Positions 9,501 to 18,025 of a stretch of 64,000 nucleotides of DNA are shown one piece after another. Under the pieces are notes generated by a model, which did not search any database, was not told the origin of the DNA, and saw only the letters and a list, made by a program, of their open reading frames with translations. Made by a program: the position numbers and the translations under genes. Each line of letters opens with the position of its first letter. Position 1 is the stretch's first letter. The DNA is from Bacteroidaceae bacterium. GTDB lineage: Bacteria > Bacteroidota > Bacteroidia > Bacteroidales > Bacteroidaceae. The DNA lies in the NCBI GenBank assembly GCA_017481875.1, contig JAFUOP010000016.1, positions 46,033-110,032 of the forward strand. The letters run 5' to 3'.

Positions 9501-10378
9501 CAGAAACCTATACAGGCGACTGGGGCGCAACATACAACGATGTTCCCACCGGTGCCAAGCTTATCCGTGAGTGGAAATACAGCACATTCACAGCGTCGAG
9601 CGACCGCGGCCACCGTCATATGTCGCACCTGATGGCTCTCTACCCCTTCGGTCAGATTACTCCCTCAAGCGAGTTCTTTGAGCCTGCAATCAACTCAATG
9701 AAGTTGCGTGGCGACGAATCTACCGGTTGGTCAATGGGTTGGAAGATTAACCTATGGGCACGTGCTCTTATGGGCGACCGTTCACACGCTATTTTGCGCA
9801 AGGCATTGAAGCACTCAACAAGCTATGGTACAAACCAGTATGCAGGTGGTATCTACTACAACCTCTACGACTCACACGCACCCTTCCAAATCGACGGAAA
9901 CTTCGGTGCTTGCTCGGGTATTGCCGAGATGATGTTGCAAAGCCACAGCGATACATTGCAGATTCTTCCCGCATTGCCTACCGAGTGGGCCGAAGGTAAG
10001 TTTGCCGGCCTTAAGGCTGTAGGCGACTTTACAGTAGGTGCAGAATGGGCCGAGGGCAAGGCTACACATATAAGCATAAGCAACAACCAGGGCCAGCCTC
10101 TCTTTGTAAACTACCCGGGTCTCGACCAGGCTGCAATATATGTAAATAATGTTGCAGTTGCTCCCGAAAAGCTGAGCGACAATGTATATTCTATTCCCAG
10201 CAAGGCTGCCGACAACATTAGCATTTTCTTTGGCGAGGCAGCCACAGGCATTGAAGATACTGTAGCAGATAAAGTAAATAGCAACAGCCCTGTTTATGAC
10301 CTTGTAGGTCGCAAGATAATTGCACCCATAAAAGGCCATGTATATATTCAGGACAATAAAAAATTCATTGCAGAATAA
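6545..10378 (+). CDS. GH95 glycosidase (probable alpha-L-fucosidase) with three N-terminal trefoil-like modules
   Basis: The 1277-residue secreted enzyme should remove terminal alpha-linked L-fucose, or L-galactose, from glycans. After a signal peptide (AVKAQA) come three modules (about 27-165, 170-305, 310-455); the first two are close copies sharing YYIQF, TPLRLV, EIQRTAA and EWNAGD, and look like ricin-type beta-trefoils. The GH95 domain spans about 475-1210. Catalytic residues known from the family are present: the Asn pair in ANIN (801 and 803), Glu927 in SPEHGP and Asp1117 in IDGNFG. The C-terminus carries a VYDLVGR...VYIQDNKK tail. It is monocistronic, with a palindrome over its stop codon and a terminator after it. 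Exact substrate is uncertain. Confidence 0.9.
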   Translation: MIKRIYTLLIALCAFAAVKAQAPSPTFSTEEAPVWYYIQFKTGEAILGDQGDGNNLLTMKGAESPNQWALIGDADNFYLKSRWGNYVYYTNSKFTSSSTSKTPLRLVSSPNYNGYFEIQRTAAAGNSMNQWGGAGVGKELGEWNAGDVNNPISFVTEMPAPVPDYFSYEDAPEYYYIQFANGENLLVDNGDGANITTALVKNETKNQWMMMGSPSMFYMKSQAGNWVYYDEGNNLFTTSSTSRTPLRLVTTGNATYPGCYEIQRTAASNKSMNQNGGTAVGVTICEWNAGDSNNPLTINSCVPPVPAMSEGDDEYWYVIHFLGVDQYLRDGEVGTVPGHVDPIVKKETLWKFTGSKDNMQIISNSGKYLSIVDDAPVLSDEAYAAGFKLVETNYSTNPYKWEIHSADANLSKYKLQLGKASGKIKDLALASTSKSGYYPVVFMSPDDIRGNYDDFYVAGIEGYTPEHKHTLWYTKPATLTGVSNTWMEYSLPIGNGQFGASLFGGVQTDEIQFNEKTLWSGGPSQYGIYENFGSVFVDDMSYEFGYGAQNGVTDYYRQLDLENATGTVCYKNSDKSVEYKREYIASYPDKAVVWRYTASEEGKISLRFSMASGAPGIVATTTYSDGTASFSGSLQTISYAAHLKVVPDGGTMKTTSNGITVENANSVLVVLVGITDFVADQVSHVSGRKDDLPADAAAQADAAASQGWESLYSKHVADFEQYFGRVSFEIAGTENVMPTNEMVDAYNAGSMAGNLMLEQLYFHYGRYLEISSSRGVDLPSNLQGIWNNRSDAPWHSDIHANINVQMNYWPAEPTNLSEMHVPFLNYIINEASQPEWQNRANIAGESRGWTCLTENNIFGGISGFAPNYVIANAWYGTHLWQHYRYTLDKEYLAKAFPAMLGAAQFWADRMVLAADGTYECPNEYSPEHGPGSENAVAHAQQIVWEVLDNTIKAADILGGVEAGVITEADYSLITDRFAKMDKGIATETYTGDWGATYNDVPTGAKLIREWKYSTFTASSDRGHRHMSHLMALYPFGQITPSSEFFEPAINSMKLRGDESTGWSMGWKINLWARALMGDRSHAILRKALKHSTSYGTNQYAGGIYYNLYDSHAPFQIDGNFGACSGIAEMMLQSHSDTLQILPALPTEWAEGKFAGLKAVGDFTVGAEWAEGKATHISISNNQGQPLFVNYPGLDQAAIYVNNVAVAPEKLSDNVYSIPSKAADNISIFFGEAATGIEDTVADKVNSNSPVYDLVGRKIIAPIKGHVYIQDNKKFIAE

Positions 10379-10390
10379 TTCTGCAATGAA
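10364..10390. repeat. Perfect 27-nt palindrome centred near the GH95 stop codon
   Basis: Thirteen bases on each side of one central base pair perfectly (10364-10376 with 10378-10390). The stop codon at 10376-10378 sits in the centre. It has no T-tract and lies just before a separate terminator, so a role in RNA stability or translation end is possible but unproven. Confidence 0.6.
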
Positions 10391-10395
10391 TGTAT

Positions 10396-10430
10396 AAAAA
10401 ACTCGCTCCCTGTTGGGGAGCGAGTTTTTT
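10396..10430. terminator. Bidirectional terminator between GH95 and the flavodiiron gene
   Basis: A perfect 15-bp stem (10396-10410 with 10416-10430) around a 5-base loop has a T-tract on both strands. It serves the two convergent genes. Confidence 0.85.
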
Positions 10431-10450
10431 ATATACTATTCTATTGTTAA

Positions 10451-11614
10451 CTATTTCAACAACTCCTCTATAAGCTGTTGCATTGCGGGGAGGTCGCTCT
10501 CCTTCATACGCGAGCGTATGGTAACCATAGGCTCCACAATATCAATTGCCTTCATCTCCTCAAGCATAGAACGCATTACACGCCCTGCGGTGGGTGCCCA
10601 CGAGCCATTTTCAAGCAATGCTACCTTGCGACGTTGGAAGTTTTTGCTTTTAAGGTGGTGCAGAAAATCGGCCATAGGGGGGAATACTCCCGCATCGTAA
10701 GACGATGCACACAGCACCATGTGGCTGTATCGGAAAGCGTCTTCAACGGCTTCGGCAAGGTCGCAGCGGGCAAGGTCGGTTACGGCTACTTTTGGTGCAC
10801 CTGCAGCAGTGAGCATTTCGGCAAGTTTACGTGCTGCCACCCCTGTACCACCGTGTATCGACGCATAGGCTACAAACACGCCTTCAGTCTCTGGTTCATA
10901 CTTGCTCCAAGTGTCATAAAGCCCCACATAATAGCCCAGGTCTTCGGTGAGCACAGGGCCGTGCAAGGGGCATATAATCTCCACAGGGAGTGTTGCCACC
11001 TTTTTTAGCAGTGTCTGCACCTGAGCACCATATTTACCACAAATGTTAAAATAGTAACGGCGTGCCTCGCAGGCCCAGGGCTCGTCTGTTGCAAGGGTAC
11101 CGAATTTCCCAAAAGCATCGGCCGAGAAAAGCACCTTGTCGGTGGTGTCGAACGTTACCATTACCTCGGGCCAGTGCACCATAGGTGCGTGCAGGAATTG
11201 CAAAGTGTGCTGGCCTGTGGTGAGTGTGTCGCCCTCCTTCACTGCGATTGAGCGTGCTGCAAAGTCTATGCCTTCAAAAAACTGTGGCATCATTTGTATG
11301 GCTTTGGGTGTAGCCACAATGTGCAGTGTTGGATATCTTTTCATAGCCTCAGCTATGAGCGAGCTGTGGTCGGGCTCGGCGTGGTGCACAATAAGGTACG
11401 AAGGCTCGCGCCCGTCGAGTGCTGTTGTTAAGTTCTGCCACCATTCATCGGCTTTGCGTGCATCGGCAGTGTCCAGTATTGTTATCTGCTCGTCTTCTAT
11501 TATATATGAGTTATAGGCCATTCCATTGGGAACAATGTATTGGCTCTCGAAGAGGTCAATGTCGTGGTCATCAACCCCTATGTATTTAATGCTGTCTGTA
11601 ATGTTTTTTACCAT
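10451..11614 (-). CDS. Flavodiiron protein (FprA-type A flavoprotein)
   Basis: The 387-residue cytoplasmic enzyme should reduce oxygen or nitric oxide and so protect an anaerobe. The N-terminal beta-lactamase-like domain carries the diiron motif HHAEPDH (HxExDH) and later ligands in the HWPE, SADAFG and PLHGP stretches. The C-terminal flavodoxin domain begins at about 240 with VFVAYASIHGGT, the FMN loop. It lies four bases after the DUF4091 gene and is probably the last gene of the TonB-receptor operon. Whether O2 or NO is the substrate cannot be read from the sequence. Confidence 0.9.
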   Translation of the reverse strand: MVKNITDSIKYIGVDDHDIDLFESQYIVPNGMAYNSYIIEDEQITILDTADARKADEWWQNLTTALDGREPSYLIVHHAEPDHSSLIAEAMKRYPTLHIVATPKAIQMMPQFFEGIDFAARSIAVKEGDTLTTGQHTLQFLHAPMVHWPEVMVTFDTTDKVLFSADAFGKFGTLATDEPWACEARRYYFNICGKYGAQVQTLLKKVATLPVEIICPLHGPVLTEDLGYYVGLYDTWSKYEPETEGVFVAYASIHGGTGVAARKLAEMLTAAGAPKVAVTDLARCDLAEAVEDAFRYSHMVLCASSYDAGVFPPMADFLHHLKSKNFQRRKVALLENGSWAPTAGRVMRSMLEEMKAIDIVEPMVTIRSRMKESDLPAMQQLIEELLK

Positions 11615-11618
11615 AGTT

Positions 11619-13307
11619 CTAATATCTATTCAATTGGTTGCGGAAATTATTTACAATCTTCGCACTCTCTTTCTCAATTTTTTTCACATCAACTGTTTTC
11701 AGCAGCTTTTCAAGGCTTTTAATAGTTTGTTTGTTGCCTTTTTCTGTGGCCTCGGCAAGCAGAATCTTGTATTTTTCAAATTGCTGTATGCCCTGTACCA
11801 ATCGTTCCCAGCGCACAGAACTTATACTGTGCGGGTATATCACGTATGTGTCGCCTGCGGGCCAAGCCGTGAAGCGTGAATCCTTTTCGGGCTCCACAGT
11901 CCAGCTGTTGTATGCCCAACGTAGGTAGCCGTCGAGGTCCTTTGCAAGTGCTTCAAGAGCTATGAACTCGGCATCGGCAGGGGCAGTGAAGGTGAATAGG
12001 TTGGGGTACTCGGCCGAGCAGCAGGTGTAGTAGGTCGATACCTTGCCCTCGCTGCGGCGGCGTGCAAGCAATTCGGGGGTGTATGCCGTGTATGCAAAAA
12101 TATCAAGGCAATAGTCTGTAATGTCTGCCTCAATCTCGGGGTGGTAGTTGCCCGCCATAGAAATTTTCATTCCAGGTGCATATTTTTTTATAACCTCTAT
12201 TGCCGCTTGCATTTGCGGCAAGCTGCGCTCGTCCATTGAAATAAAAGTCTTTTCGAACCACCCCTTCTCCTTAAGGTGCTGTGCGAACGCCTGCAACATA
12301 CCGCCCCAGAATTGCTCGTAGGCCTTCTCACCGGGGGCGCATTGTATGTATTTGTGGCTGTGTGTTGCTTGGTCGTAGTAGCGGAACGATAGCTTCCACG
12401 GAATCATAGAGAAACAGGTAATCTCCTTGTCTATGCCGCAGTCCATCATAAATTGCACCCATTTATCAAAGATAGTAAAGTCGTAGTACCAGCTACCGTC
12501 GGCTTTGCGCAGCCAGGTTACCATGCTGCCAAAGGGGTCGTGTGTCTGTCCGTTCCAGGGGCGGTCTATGAGTGTGGCGGTTATAGCTTTTTGCCCTGCA
12601 CCGGCCAATTTAGTCATATATGGGCGCAGTTTTTGGAAATGCTCTGCCGACCAAGGCTCCACACCGTGTACGCGGGCCACAGCGTATGGGTTCTGCCACA
12701 GGTCGAGGTGGAATTTCCACTCCTTGGGCGCGGGTAGTGTGCGGTTAATCACCTTCACGGTGTAGTTCATTGTAGTGCTCTCACCGTTGCTGCTTATGGT
12801 TACCGTTCCTTTGTATCTGCCGGGTACGGCATCGGCGGGTATGCTCACTGTGAGCCATAGGCCGTTGTATGTGTCGGCTGCAAGCTCCGCAGGGTTGGTG
12901 TCGGTTATCTTATCGGCCGAAAAGTTCTCGCCGTGCGCATCTACAGCGTGTTTGCCACAGCCTGTAAAGCGGTCGGTAATAATGTCTTGTACAAAGCCGC
13001 CTATAACATTGCCGTTGCTTATAGTGTGTTTGCCACATTTAAGGTCGCCAAAGCTATATTCAACCGTGTGTGCTGCATTTTTGCATGCTATAAGTAATTG
13101 AAAATTCACGCGCTCACCACGCCAGGCGGTGGTGCTGTTCACTGCTGTTGTGGAAATGTTGTTTGCACTACTGCGGGGGTAGCGGGTGTCGGTGTTCCCC
13201 CACTCTACGGTGATATCTTTGTCTATAATGTTTTTGGGCGTTGTTGCACCTAACGATTGCAGTGCTATTATAGCTATTAAAGCAAGTGAATATAGTCGTG
13301 TTGCCAT
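11619..13307 (-). CDS. Secreted DUF4091 family putative glycoside hydrolase
   Basis: This 562-residue protein has a signal peptide ending near SLGA. The N-terminal 180 residues look like a beta-sandwich (WRGERVNFQLL, then VPGRYKGTVTI). The middle and C-terminal parts resemble a TIM barrel followed by the DUF4091 domain (LRWAYNSWTVEP, then YPHSISSVRWERLVQGI). Acidic residues in FISMDERS are candidates for catalysis. No activity can be assigned with confidence. The 10- and 4-base gaps to its neighbours place it in the operon with the calycin-like lipoprotein and flavodiiron genes. Confidence 0.8.
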   Translation of the reverse strand: MATRLYSLALIAIIALQSLGATTPKNIIDKDITVEWGNTDTRYPRSSANNISTTAVNSTTAWRGERVNFQLLIACKNAAHTVEYSFGDLKCGKHTISNGNVIGGFVQDIITDRFTGCGKHAVDAHGENFSADKITDTNPAELAADTYNGLWLTVSIPADAVPGRYKGTVTISSNGESTTMNYTVKVINRTLPAPKEWKFHLDLWQNPYAVARVHGVEPWSAEHFQKLRPYMTKLAGAGQKAITATLIDRPWNGQTHDPFGSMVTWLRKADGSWYYDFTIFDKWVQFMMDCGIDKEITCFSMIPWKLSFRYYDQATHSHKYIQCAPGEKAYEQFWGGMLQAFAQHLKEKGWFEKTFISMDERSLPQMQAAIEVIKKYAPGMKISMAGNYHPEIEADITDYCLDIFAYTAYTPELLARRRSEGKVSTYYTCCSAEYPNLFTFTAPADAEFIALEALAKDLDGYLRWAYNSWTVEPEKDSRFTAWPAGDTYVIYPHSISSVRWERLVQGIQQFEKYKILLAEATEKGNKQTIKSLEKLLKTVDVKKIEKESAKIVNNFRNQLNRY

Positions 13308-13317
13308 AGTTTGGTTT

Positions 13318-14172
13318 TTATTCTGTTATTTTGGTAAAGCTCATAGTTCCGGTATAGCCCTCGGCTGTGGCTGTGGCAGTGTATCGCAAATATCCCATTG
13401 GGAATTTGAGTGTCAGTTGCAGGCTCTCATCTGTAATGTTGCAAGCAACATCTGTCATTGTGTATCGCTCCATGGGAGTGTACTCGCTGCCACGCATCGA
13501 TACTGTGGGGATAACAACAGGGCTGTAGTAGCTGTTGTCGTCGGCCTGTGGAATATCGGCAATTCGGATATTCATAGCGGGCATTCCTTGTGCAAATGAT
13601 ATGTTGTTAAGTGTAACGGTTGCTTTGTTCTCTTCTACAGTGGCTGTGCTTGTAGTGTTCTCATATACCTGGGCATCGACAACAGGGACATCGGTTGGTG
13701 CTTCGCCATCGGGGTAGGTTGTGGTGGTTGTTCCCTTGTAAGCATTGCCCTCTTTGTTGCCTTTGAATTCAATCTTTCCCAGGTGCATAAATCCTTGGAA
13801 GGCAAGCTCTCCCTCGGTTGTTATTCTGCCCGAAAAATTGTTGATGGTATAGTTCTCGTATGGGCCCATTATACCGCCAAACATCACCTCGGGGATAACG
13901 GTATGTGCGAGCAACTGTTTGTTGCCACCCTCAACAAAGCAGGGTATATTGGGCAGGTAAATATCCATCGCAGGCATTTTGCTTGCAAATTTTGCCGCTT
14001 TCATTATTATGGTTACAGTGGCATCGCTGTTGTCTGTTATTTCACACACGGTACCCTCTACCTGGTAAACATTATCGGGTAGCGGTGGTGTGGGCGTGTT
14101 GTTGTCATCGTCGGAACAGGCGGCGAATAATGTAATTGCCATAAAAAGTGATAGTAACTGAAATTTTTTCAT
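13318..14172 (-). CDS. Lipoprotein with two tandem calycin-like domains
   Basis: A lipobox (LFAAC) at the N-terminus is followed by an Asp/Asn-rich linker and two domains of about 115 residues. Both share the pattern MPAMxIxxxxIP...VIP...Y.PxExYT(I/M), which shows an internal duplication. The fold is probably a calycin (lipocalin-like) barrel. It lies 18 bases after a TonB-dependent receptor gene and may be its surface or periplasmic partner in binding a small ligand. The ligand is unknown. Confidence 0.7.
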   Translation of the reverse strand: MKKFQLLSLFMAITLFAACSDDDNNTPTPPLPDNVYQVEGTVCEITDNSDATVTIIMKAAKFASKMPAMDIYLPNIPCFVEGGNKQLLAHTVIPEVMFGGIMGPYENYTINNFSGRITTEGELAFQGFMHLGKIEFKGNKEGNAYKGTTTTTYPDGEAPTDVPVVDAQVYENTTSTATVEENKATVTLNNISFAQGMPAMNIRIADIPQADDNSYYSPVVIPTVSMRGSEYTPMERYTMTDVACNITDESLQLTLKFPMGYLRYTATATAEGYTGTMSFTKITE

Positions 14173-14190
14173 AATCCGTTATTTGATAGT

Positions 14191-16365
14191 TTATAAATTT
14201 ATGTGGAAAGAGACTCCTGCTTGCAAGGGCTTGCCCTCGGCAAAAAAGTCGTTCCCTATTGAGCGGAAGTAAAATGTATTATATCTTTTGTTAAGCAGGT
14301 TCTTGCCCCACAGCGATGCACCAAAATGCCCTTTCTCCCACGACAGCGATGCCTGCCACAGGCTGTAGAACGACTGTGAAAGGCTGTTTGCCTCGTTCCA
14401 ATATATTCTGCCTATGCCGTTCCAGCCAATGTTAAGTATCAGGTGGTTGGCAATGGTGTGTGGAGCAGGTATTTTGTATGCAATATTCAACGATGCGGTC
14501 TCCCGTGGAGCGTATGGAAGGTGATTGCCTTTGTAATTGGTACCCTCGTTTATGAATTTCTCGAATTTTGCATTGGTATAGCCGTATGTGGCATTGATAA
14601 CAAAATCGCCTATATTGTATTTTGTGGCCAATTCGCAACCATAGCTGCGCGACTCGCCTGCATTGGACATTATTCGGCCTGTGCCTGTAGCGGGGTGAAT
14701 GGTCAGCTGCTGGTCGGTGCAGGATATGTAGAAGAGCGACGCTGAAATATTTAAATTGTCGTCGAGCAACGAAAGGTTACTGCCAATTTCATAGTTCCAG
14801 CTCTCTTCGGGCCTGTATTTGGTTGCCGAAGCATCGGTCTCATCGCTTATGCCCTGCATATTCCTTATCATTTTGTTTTGCAGAATATCGGAAAATATCT
14901 GTGTGTTGAAGCCGCCGGCTTTGAATCCTTTGCGTGCCGATGCATATATATTGCCGTGTCGGTGTCGGTAGGTTATAGAGAAGCCGGGTAGTAGTTCAAG
15001 TGCGTTTACACTCTCTTTGCCATCGAAAAGTGTCTCTATAGGCTCGTGCAACATAGCTCCCGGTATTGTGTAGTGTACAAGCGAGTGGCTGTAGTAGTCC
15101 ATGGTCGATTTCTCATAATCTACGCGCAGGCCTGCCTCAAAATCAAAATCTCCTGTAATGTAACCGGCCTGCAGGTATGCTGCTGCGCCAAATGTGGGAA
15201 TAACAAAGTCATCGGTAATGTCAAAAGTATTCTCGTCAATAAAGAACCACGATGGCAGGCGTTTTGTAATCAACTCTCTTACACCCACTTCGTGAAAATG
15301 CACGGGTGCATTCATTTTCATTCTCTTGTAGAATGTAAACACACCGGCTGTCCACCTTAAATCTTCACTGTTTTTTGACTTTATAACAAACTCCTGCGTG
15401 ATAGAGTGCTCGCGCTGTGCCTGCTCCATAGTAAAGTAATCATCAACAAGAAAGTCGTTGTCCAGGTGCATTTTGTCGTCGGTATATTGGTAGCCTGTAG
15501 CCGAAGATATTGTAAAATCGTCAAAAAAACGCTTTATAACCAACCCATCGGATATATTGAAACGGCGGTAGAAGCACTCCTCGTTGTACGCTATTGGGGC
15601 GAGTGTGCCGCTTGCAGCATCGTATAGACGATAACCCCAGCCACCCTCGTCAGTGTATCCAACGGTGAGGGTATTGTCTATGCTCCACCTGTCGGCAGGC
15701 AACCATTGAACGCGTGCTCGCACAGTGGCATTGTCGCCACCATCGCATTTGTTCCCGGTGTAGTTGTTAGTGAAAAAGCCGTCGCTGTGGTTGTAGTATG
15801 TACCCACCGACCAACCGAAACGCCTGCTTGCTGCCTCATAGTGTGCAGCCTTTACGCGTATGTTGTTCTCGTTGCCATACTCTACCGATAGTCTTTTGCC
15901 TTGGAAATTAAGGGGCGATAGAGTGGTTATGTTTATTGCCCCCCCCGACGTGTTGCGCCCGAAGAGAGTGCTTTGTGCTCCGCGTATAATCTGCACCTTG
16001 TCTATGTCGAACAGCTCAAAATCGTAGTTGTTCTTGTTCATCAGCGGTATCTGGTCAATGTTCATACCCACAACCGGCTGGTCTATGCGTGAGCCGAAAC
16101 CGCGTACATAAATGGACGACGTCATTCGTGAACCATAGTCGGGTTGATAGAAATTGGGGGCAATGGCGGTGAGCTCTTTTATTGTGTTTATGTGCCTGTT
16201 TTCAATGTCGGCACGGCCGATTGTGGTTGCGGAGTATGGCTGCATATTTGTATCATCAGATAGCTTTACCGACGACACGATATCTATGCCTGCAAGCATA
16301 ACGGTATCTGCCGTCTCTGTAAATGCAGTAATGAATAAAGATATAAATGCAGCAATAAATGTCAT
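14191..16365 (-). CDS. TonB-dependent outer-membrane receptor (non-SusC type)
   Basis: The protein has 724 residues, a normal length for siderophore or cobalamin-type receptors and far shorter than SusC proteins. The plug domain (about 30-150) holds YVRGFGSRIDQP and the RGAQSTLFGRNTSGG stretch. The rest is beta-barrel with alternating aromatic residues, ending in GVSFHINL with a C-terminal hydrophobic residue. No SusD gene is next to it. It heads an operon with the calycin-like lipoprotein. It probably imports a metal chelate or another small molecule, but the cargo is not identifiable. Confidence 0.85.
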   Translation of the reverse strand: MTFIAAFISLFITAFTETADTVMLAGIDIVSSVKLSDDTNMQPYSATTIGRADIENRHINTIKELTAIAPNFYQPDYGSRMTSSIYVRGFGSRIDQPVVGMNIDQIPLMNKNNYDFELFDIDKVQIIRGAQSTLFGRNTSGGAINITTLSPLNFQGKRLSVEYGNENNIRVKAAHYEAASRRFGWSVGTYYNHSDGFFTNNYTGNKCDGGDNATVRARVQWLPADRWSIDNTLTVGYTDEGGWGYRLYDAASGTLAPIAYNEECFYRRFNISDGLVIKRFFDDFTISSATGYQYTDDKMHLDNDFLVDDYFTMEQAQREHSITQEFVIKSKNSEDLRWTAGVFTFYKRMKMNAPVHFHEVGVRELITKRLPSWFFIDENTFDITDDFVIPTFGAAAYLQAGYITGDFDFEAGLRVDYEKSTMDYYSHSLVHYTIPGAMLHEPIETLFDGKESVNALELLPGFSITYRHRHGNIYASARKGFKAGGFNTQIFSDILQNKMIRNMQGISDETDASATKYRPEESWNYEIGSNLSLLDDNLNISASLFYISCTDQQLTIHPATGTGRIMSNAGESRSYGCELATKYNIGDFVINATYGYTNAKFEKFINEGTNYKGNHLPYAPRETASLNIAYKIPAPHTIANHLILNIGWNGIGRIYWNEANSLSQSFYSLWQASLSWEKGHFGASLWGKNLLNKRYNTFYFRSIGNDFFAEGKPLQAGVSFHINL

Positions 16366-16386
16366 ACTCTTTGTTTGTGATTCGCG

Positions 16387-16394
16387 CGAAGATA
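16387..16394 (-). promoter_or_regulatory. Possible -7 box of the TonB receptor operon
   Basis: On the minus strand it reads TATCTTCG, one base off TAnnTTTG, 22 bases before the ATG. A 12-base palindrome (16415-16426) lies just upstream and could bind a regulator. Confidence 0.35.
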
Positions 16395-16499
16395 CGAAAA
16401 AAATATGGATTATTATCTATATAGATGTTAAAGGGAACTATGCGGAGATGACTAAAACTACATCTTTTTATTCATCTCCTTAATAGATAATGGCAGTTA

Positions 16500-17207
16500 T
16501 TACAAAATATCGCATTTATACTTTTTCAACGCCTGTCGCAGGGTGCGCGAGTCGCATTGGCACACTTTGTCAAGCAATGCCCAAAAACTGTCGCTGTGGT
16601 TCATCTCCACAGTATGGCACAATTCGTGCAGCAGAACATAATTTATGAGCTCGTCGGGTAGCAGCACTAAATATATGCTGAGGCTTATGTTCCCTTGGCT
16701 GCTGCAGCTGCCCCAACGAGAGTGGCTGTCGCGCAGGCTCACGTTGCTGAAATGCAGGCCGTGCTGTGTGGATAGTTTTTGCAAACGCCCGGGCAGAATC
16801 TCTTTTGCTCTGTGGCGCAAGCTCTTTTTGATAACCTTGCGCAACCAGGCCTGTCGCTCTGCACTTTGTAGGTTTATGCCGGCAGGGCAGAGCAGGGTGT
16901 AGTGCCTCCCATTGTGCTTTATAAAGAATTTATCTCCGCTGTGTGGTTGCAGTTCAAATGTAAAATGTGTGGTGTCTATGCGGTAGGCCACATCAATGGT
17001 TTTCAATTGAATGTCGTTCTGTTGTGCAAGCAGTTTCTTGCCGTGTATCTCCAAAGCCCTTTCCAAGTCTTTTTTTGTAGCGAGCGTGGGCATTGTGATG
17101 CATATAATATTAGGGCGCGCACGCAATATTATGCGACGCGCCCGTGGGTTGCGGGTAATCTCAATATTACCATATTCGGGGTGTGAGATAAAGCTCTTCT
17201 TGAGCAT
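16500..17207 (-). CDS. YgjP/DUF45 family zinc metallohydrolase
   Basis: This 235-residue cytoplasmic protein has the SprT-like motif HELCHTVEMNHSDSFW near the end, giving HExxH plus a third His. The N-terminal part shows the RNPRARRIILRARP pattern and the middle RDSHSRWGSCSS, both typical of the DUF45 (YgjP) group. No firm reaction is known for the family. It lies 12 bases after argB at the end of the topA operon. Confidence 0.85.
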   Translation of the reverse strand: MLKKSFISHPEYGNIEITRNPRARRIILRARPNIICITMPTLATKKDLERALEIHGKKLLAQQNDIQLKTIDVAYRIDTTHFTFELQPHSGDKFFIKHNGRHYTLLCPAGINLQSAERQAWLRKVIKKSLRHRAKEILPGRLQKLSTQHGLHFSNVSLRDSHSRWGSCSSQGNISLSIYLVLLPDELINYVLLHELCHTVEMNHSDSFWALLDKVCQCDSRTLRQALKKYKCDIL

Positions 17208-17219
17208 ATCAACAGTTTC

Positions 17220-17999
17220 TTATGCTATGATGTGTGTGCCACTCTGCCCATCAATTGCATCTGCACGGGTTATTACCACCTGCGACACTCCGTTGTCTAT
17301 AGCATTGAAGGCGTTGTCTATTTTGGGTATCATTCCTCCGCTTACAGTGCCGTCGGCAAGCAGTTCCTTGTAGCTCTCTTTGTTGATAGTGGCGATGAGG
17401 CTGTCGGCGTCGTCGGGGTTGCGCATTACTCCGGGGAATTCAAAGCAATATGTAAGTGTTACATCATAAAATTCTGCAAGTCCCTTGGCTGTTTCTGCCG
17501 CCATAGTATCGGCATTGGTGTTCAGCAGGTTGCCATTCCCGTCGTGCGTGAGAGGTGCCACAATAGGTACTATGCCTTGCTCAATGAGTCTGCCAAGCAT
17601 CTGACCGTCGGCATAATCGACATCACCCACAAAACCATAATCAACCTCACCTACAGGGCGTTTGTGTGCTCTTATTATATTGCAGTCGGCACCTGTGAGG
17701 CCCAATGCGTTCACTCCGCGTGCTTGCAGGCCTGCAACAATGTTTTTGTTTACCAGGCCACCATATACCATTGTAACCACTTGCAGGGTTTCGGCGTCGG
17801 TTATGCGTCTGCCACCAACCATTTTGCTCTCTATACCCAATCTCTCGGCTATCTTTGTTGCCGAGCGGCCACCGCCGTGAATGAGCACCTTTGCTCCTTC
17901 AATGGCTGCAAAGCGGTTGAGCAGGGCTGCAAGCGATGCGGGCTCTTCCACAATTTTGCCACCCACTTTTATAACCGTTATCTTTTTCTTCTGTTGCAT
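17220..17999 (-). CDS. argB: N-acetylglutamate (or N-succinylglutamate) kinase
   Basis: The 259-residue enzyme phosphorylates the side-chain carboxyl of an N-acylated glutamate in arginine synthesis. It shows the amino-acid kinase signatures KVGGK at the start, IHGGGRSAT, and LNTNADTMA later. Bacteroides use N-succinyl rather than N-acetyl intermediates, so the substrate may be N-succinylglutamate; that is inferred from the lineage. A longer frame begins with TTG at 18029, but the ATG at 17999, right before the conserved first strand, is chosen. It lies 26 bases after speA. Confidence 0.9.
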   Translation of the reverse strand: MQQKKKITVIKVGGKIVEEPASLAALLNRFAAIEGAKVLIHGGGRSATKIAERLGIESKMVGGRRITDAETLQVVTMVYGGLVNKNIVAGLQARGVNALGLTGADCNIIRAHKRPVGEVDYGFVGDVDYADGQMLGRLIEQGIVPIVAPLTHDGNGNLLNTNADTMAAETAKGLAEFYDVTLTYCFEFPGVMRNPDDADSLIATINKESYKELLADGTVSGGMIPKIDNAFNAIDNGVSQVVITRADAIDGQSGTHIIA

Positions 18000-18025
18000 T
18001 GTTATTGTTTTGTGCTTGTCGCAAA

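Noticed and set aside
14191-16365. Reading the TonB receptor as SusC of a polysaccharide utilisation locus
   Set aside because: It is too short for SusC and no SusD gene is near it.
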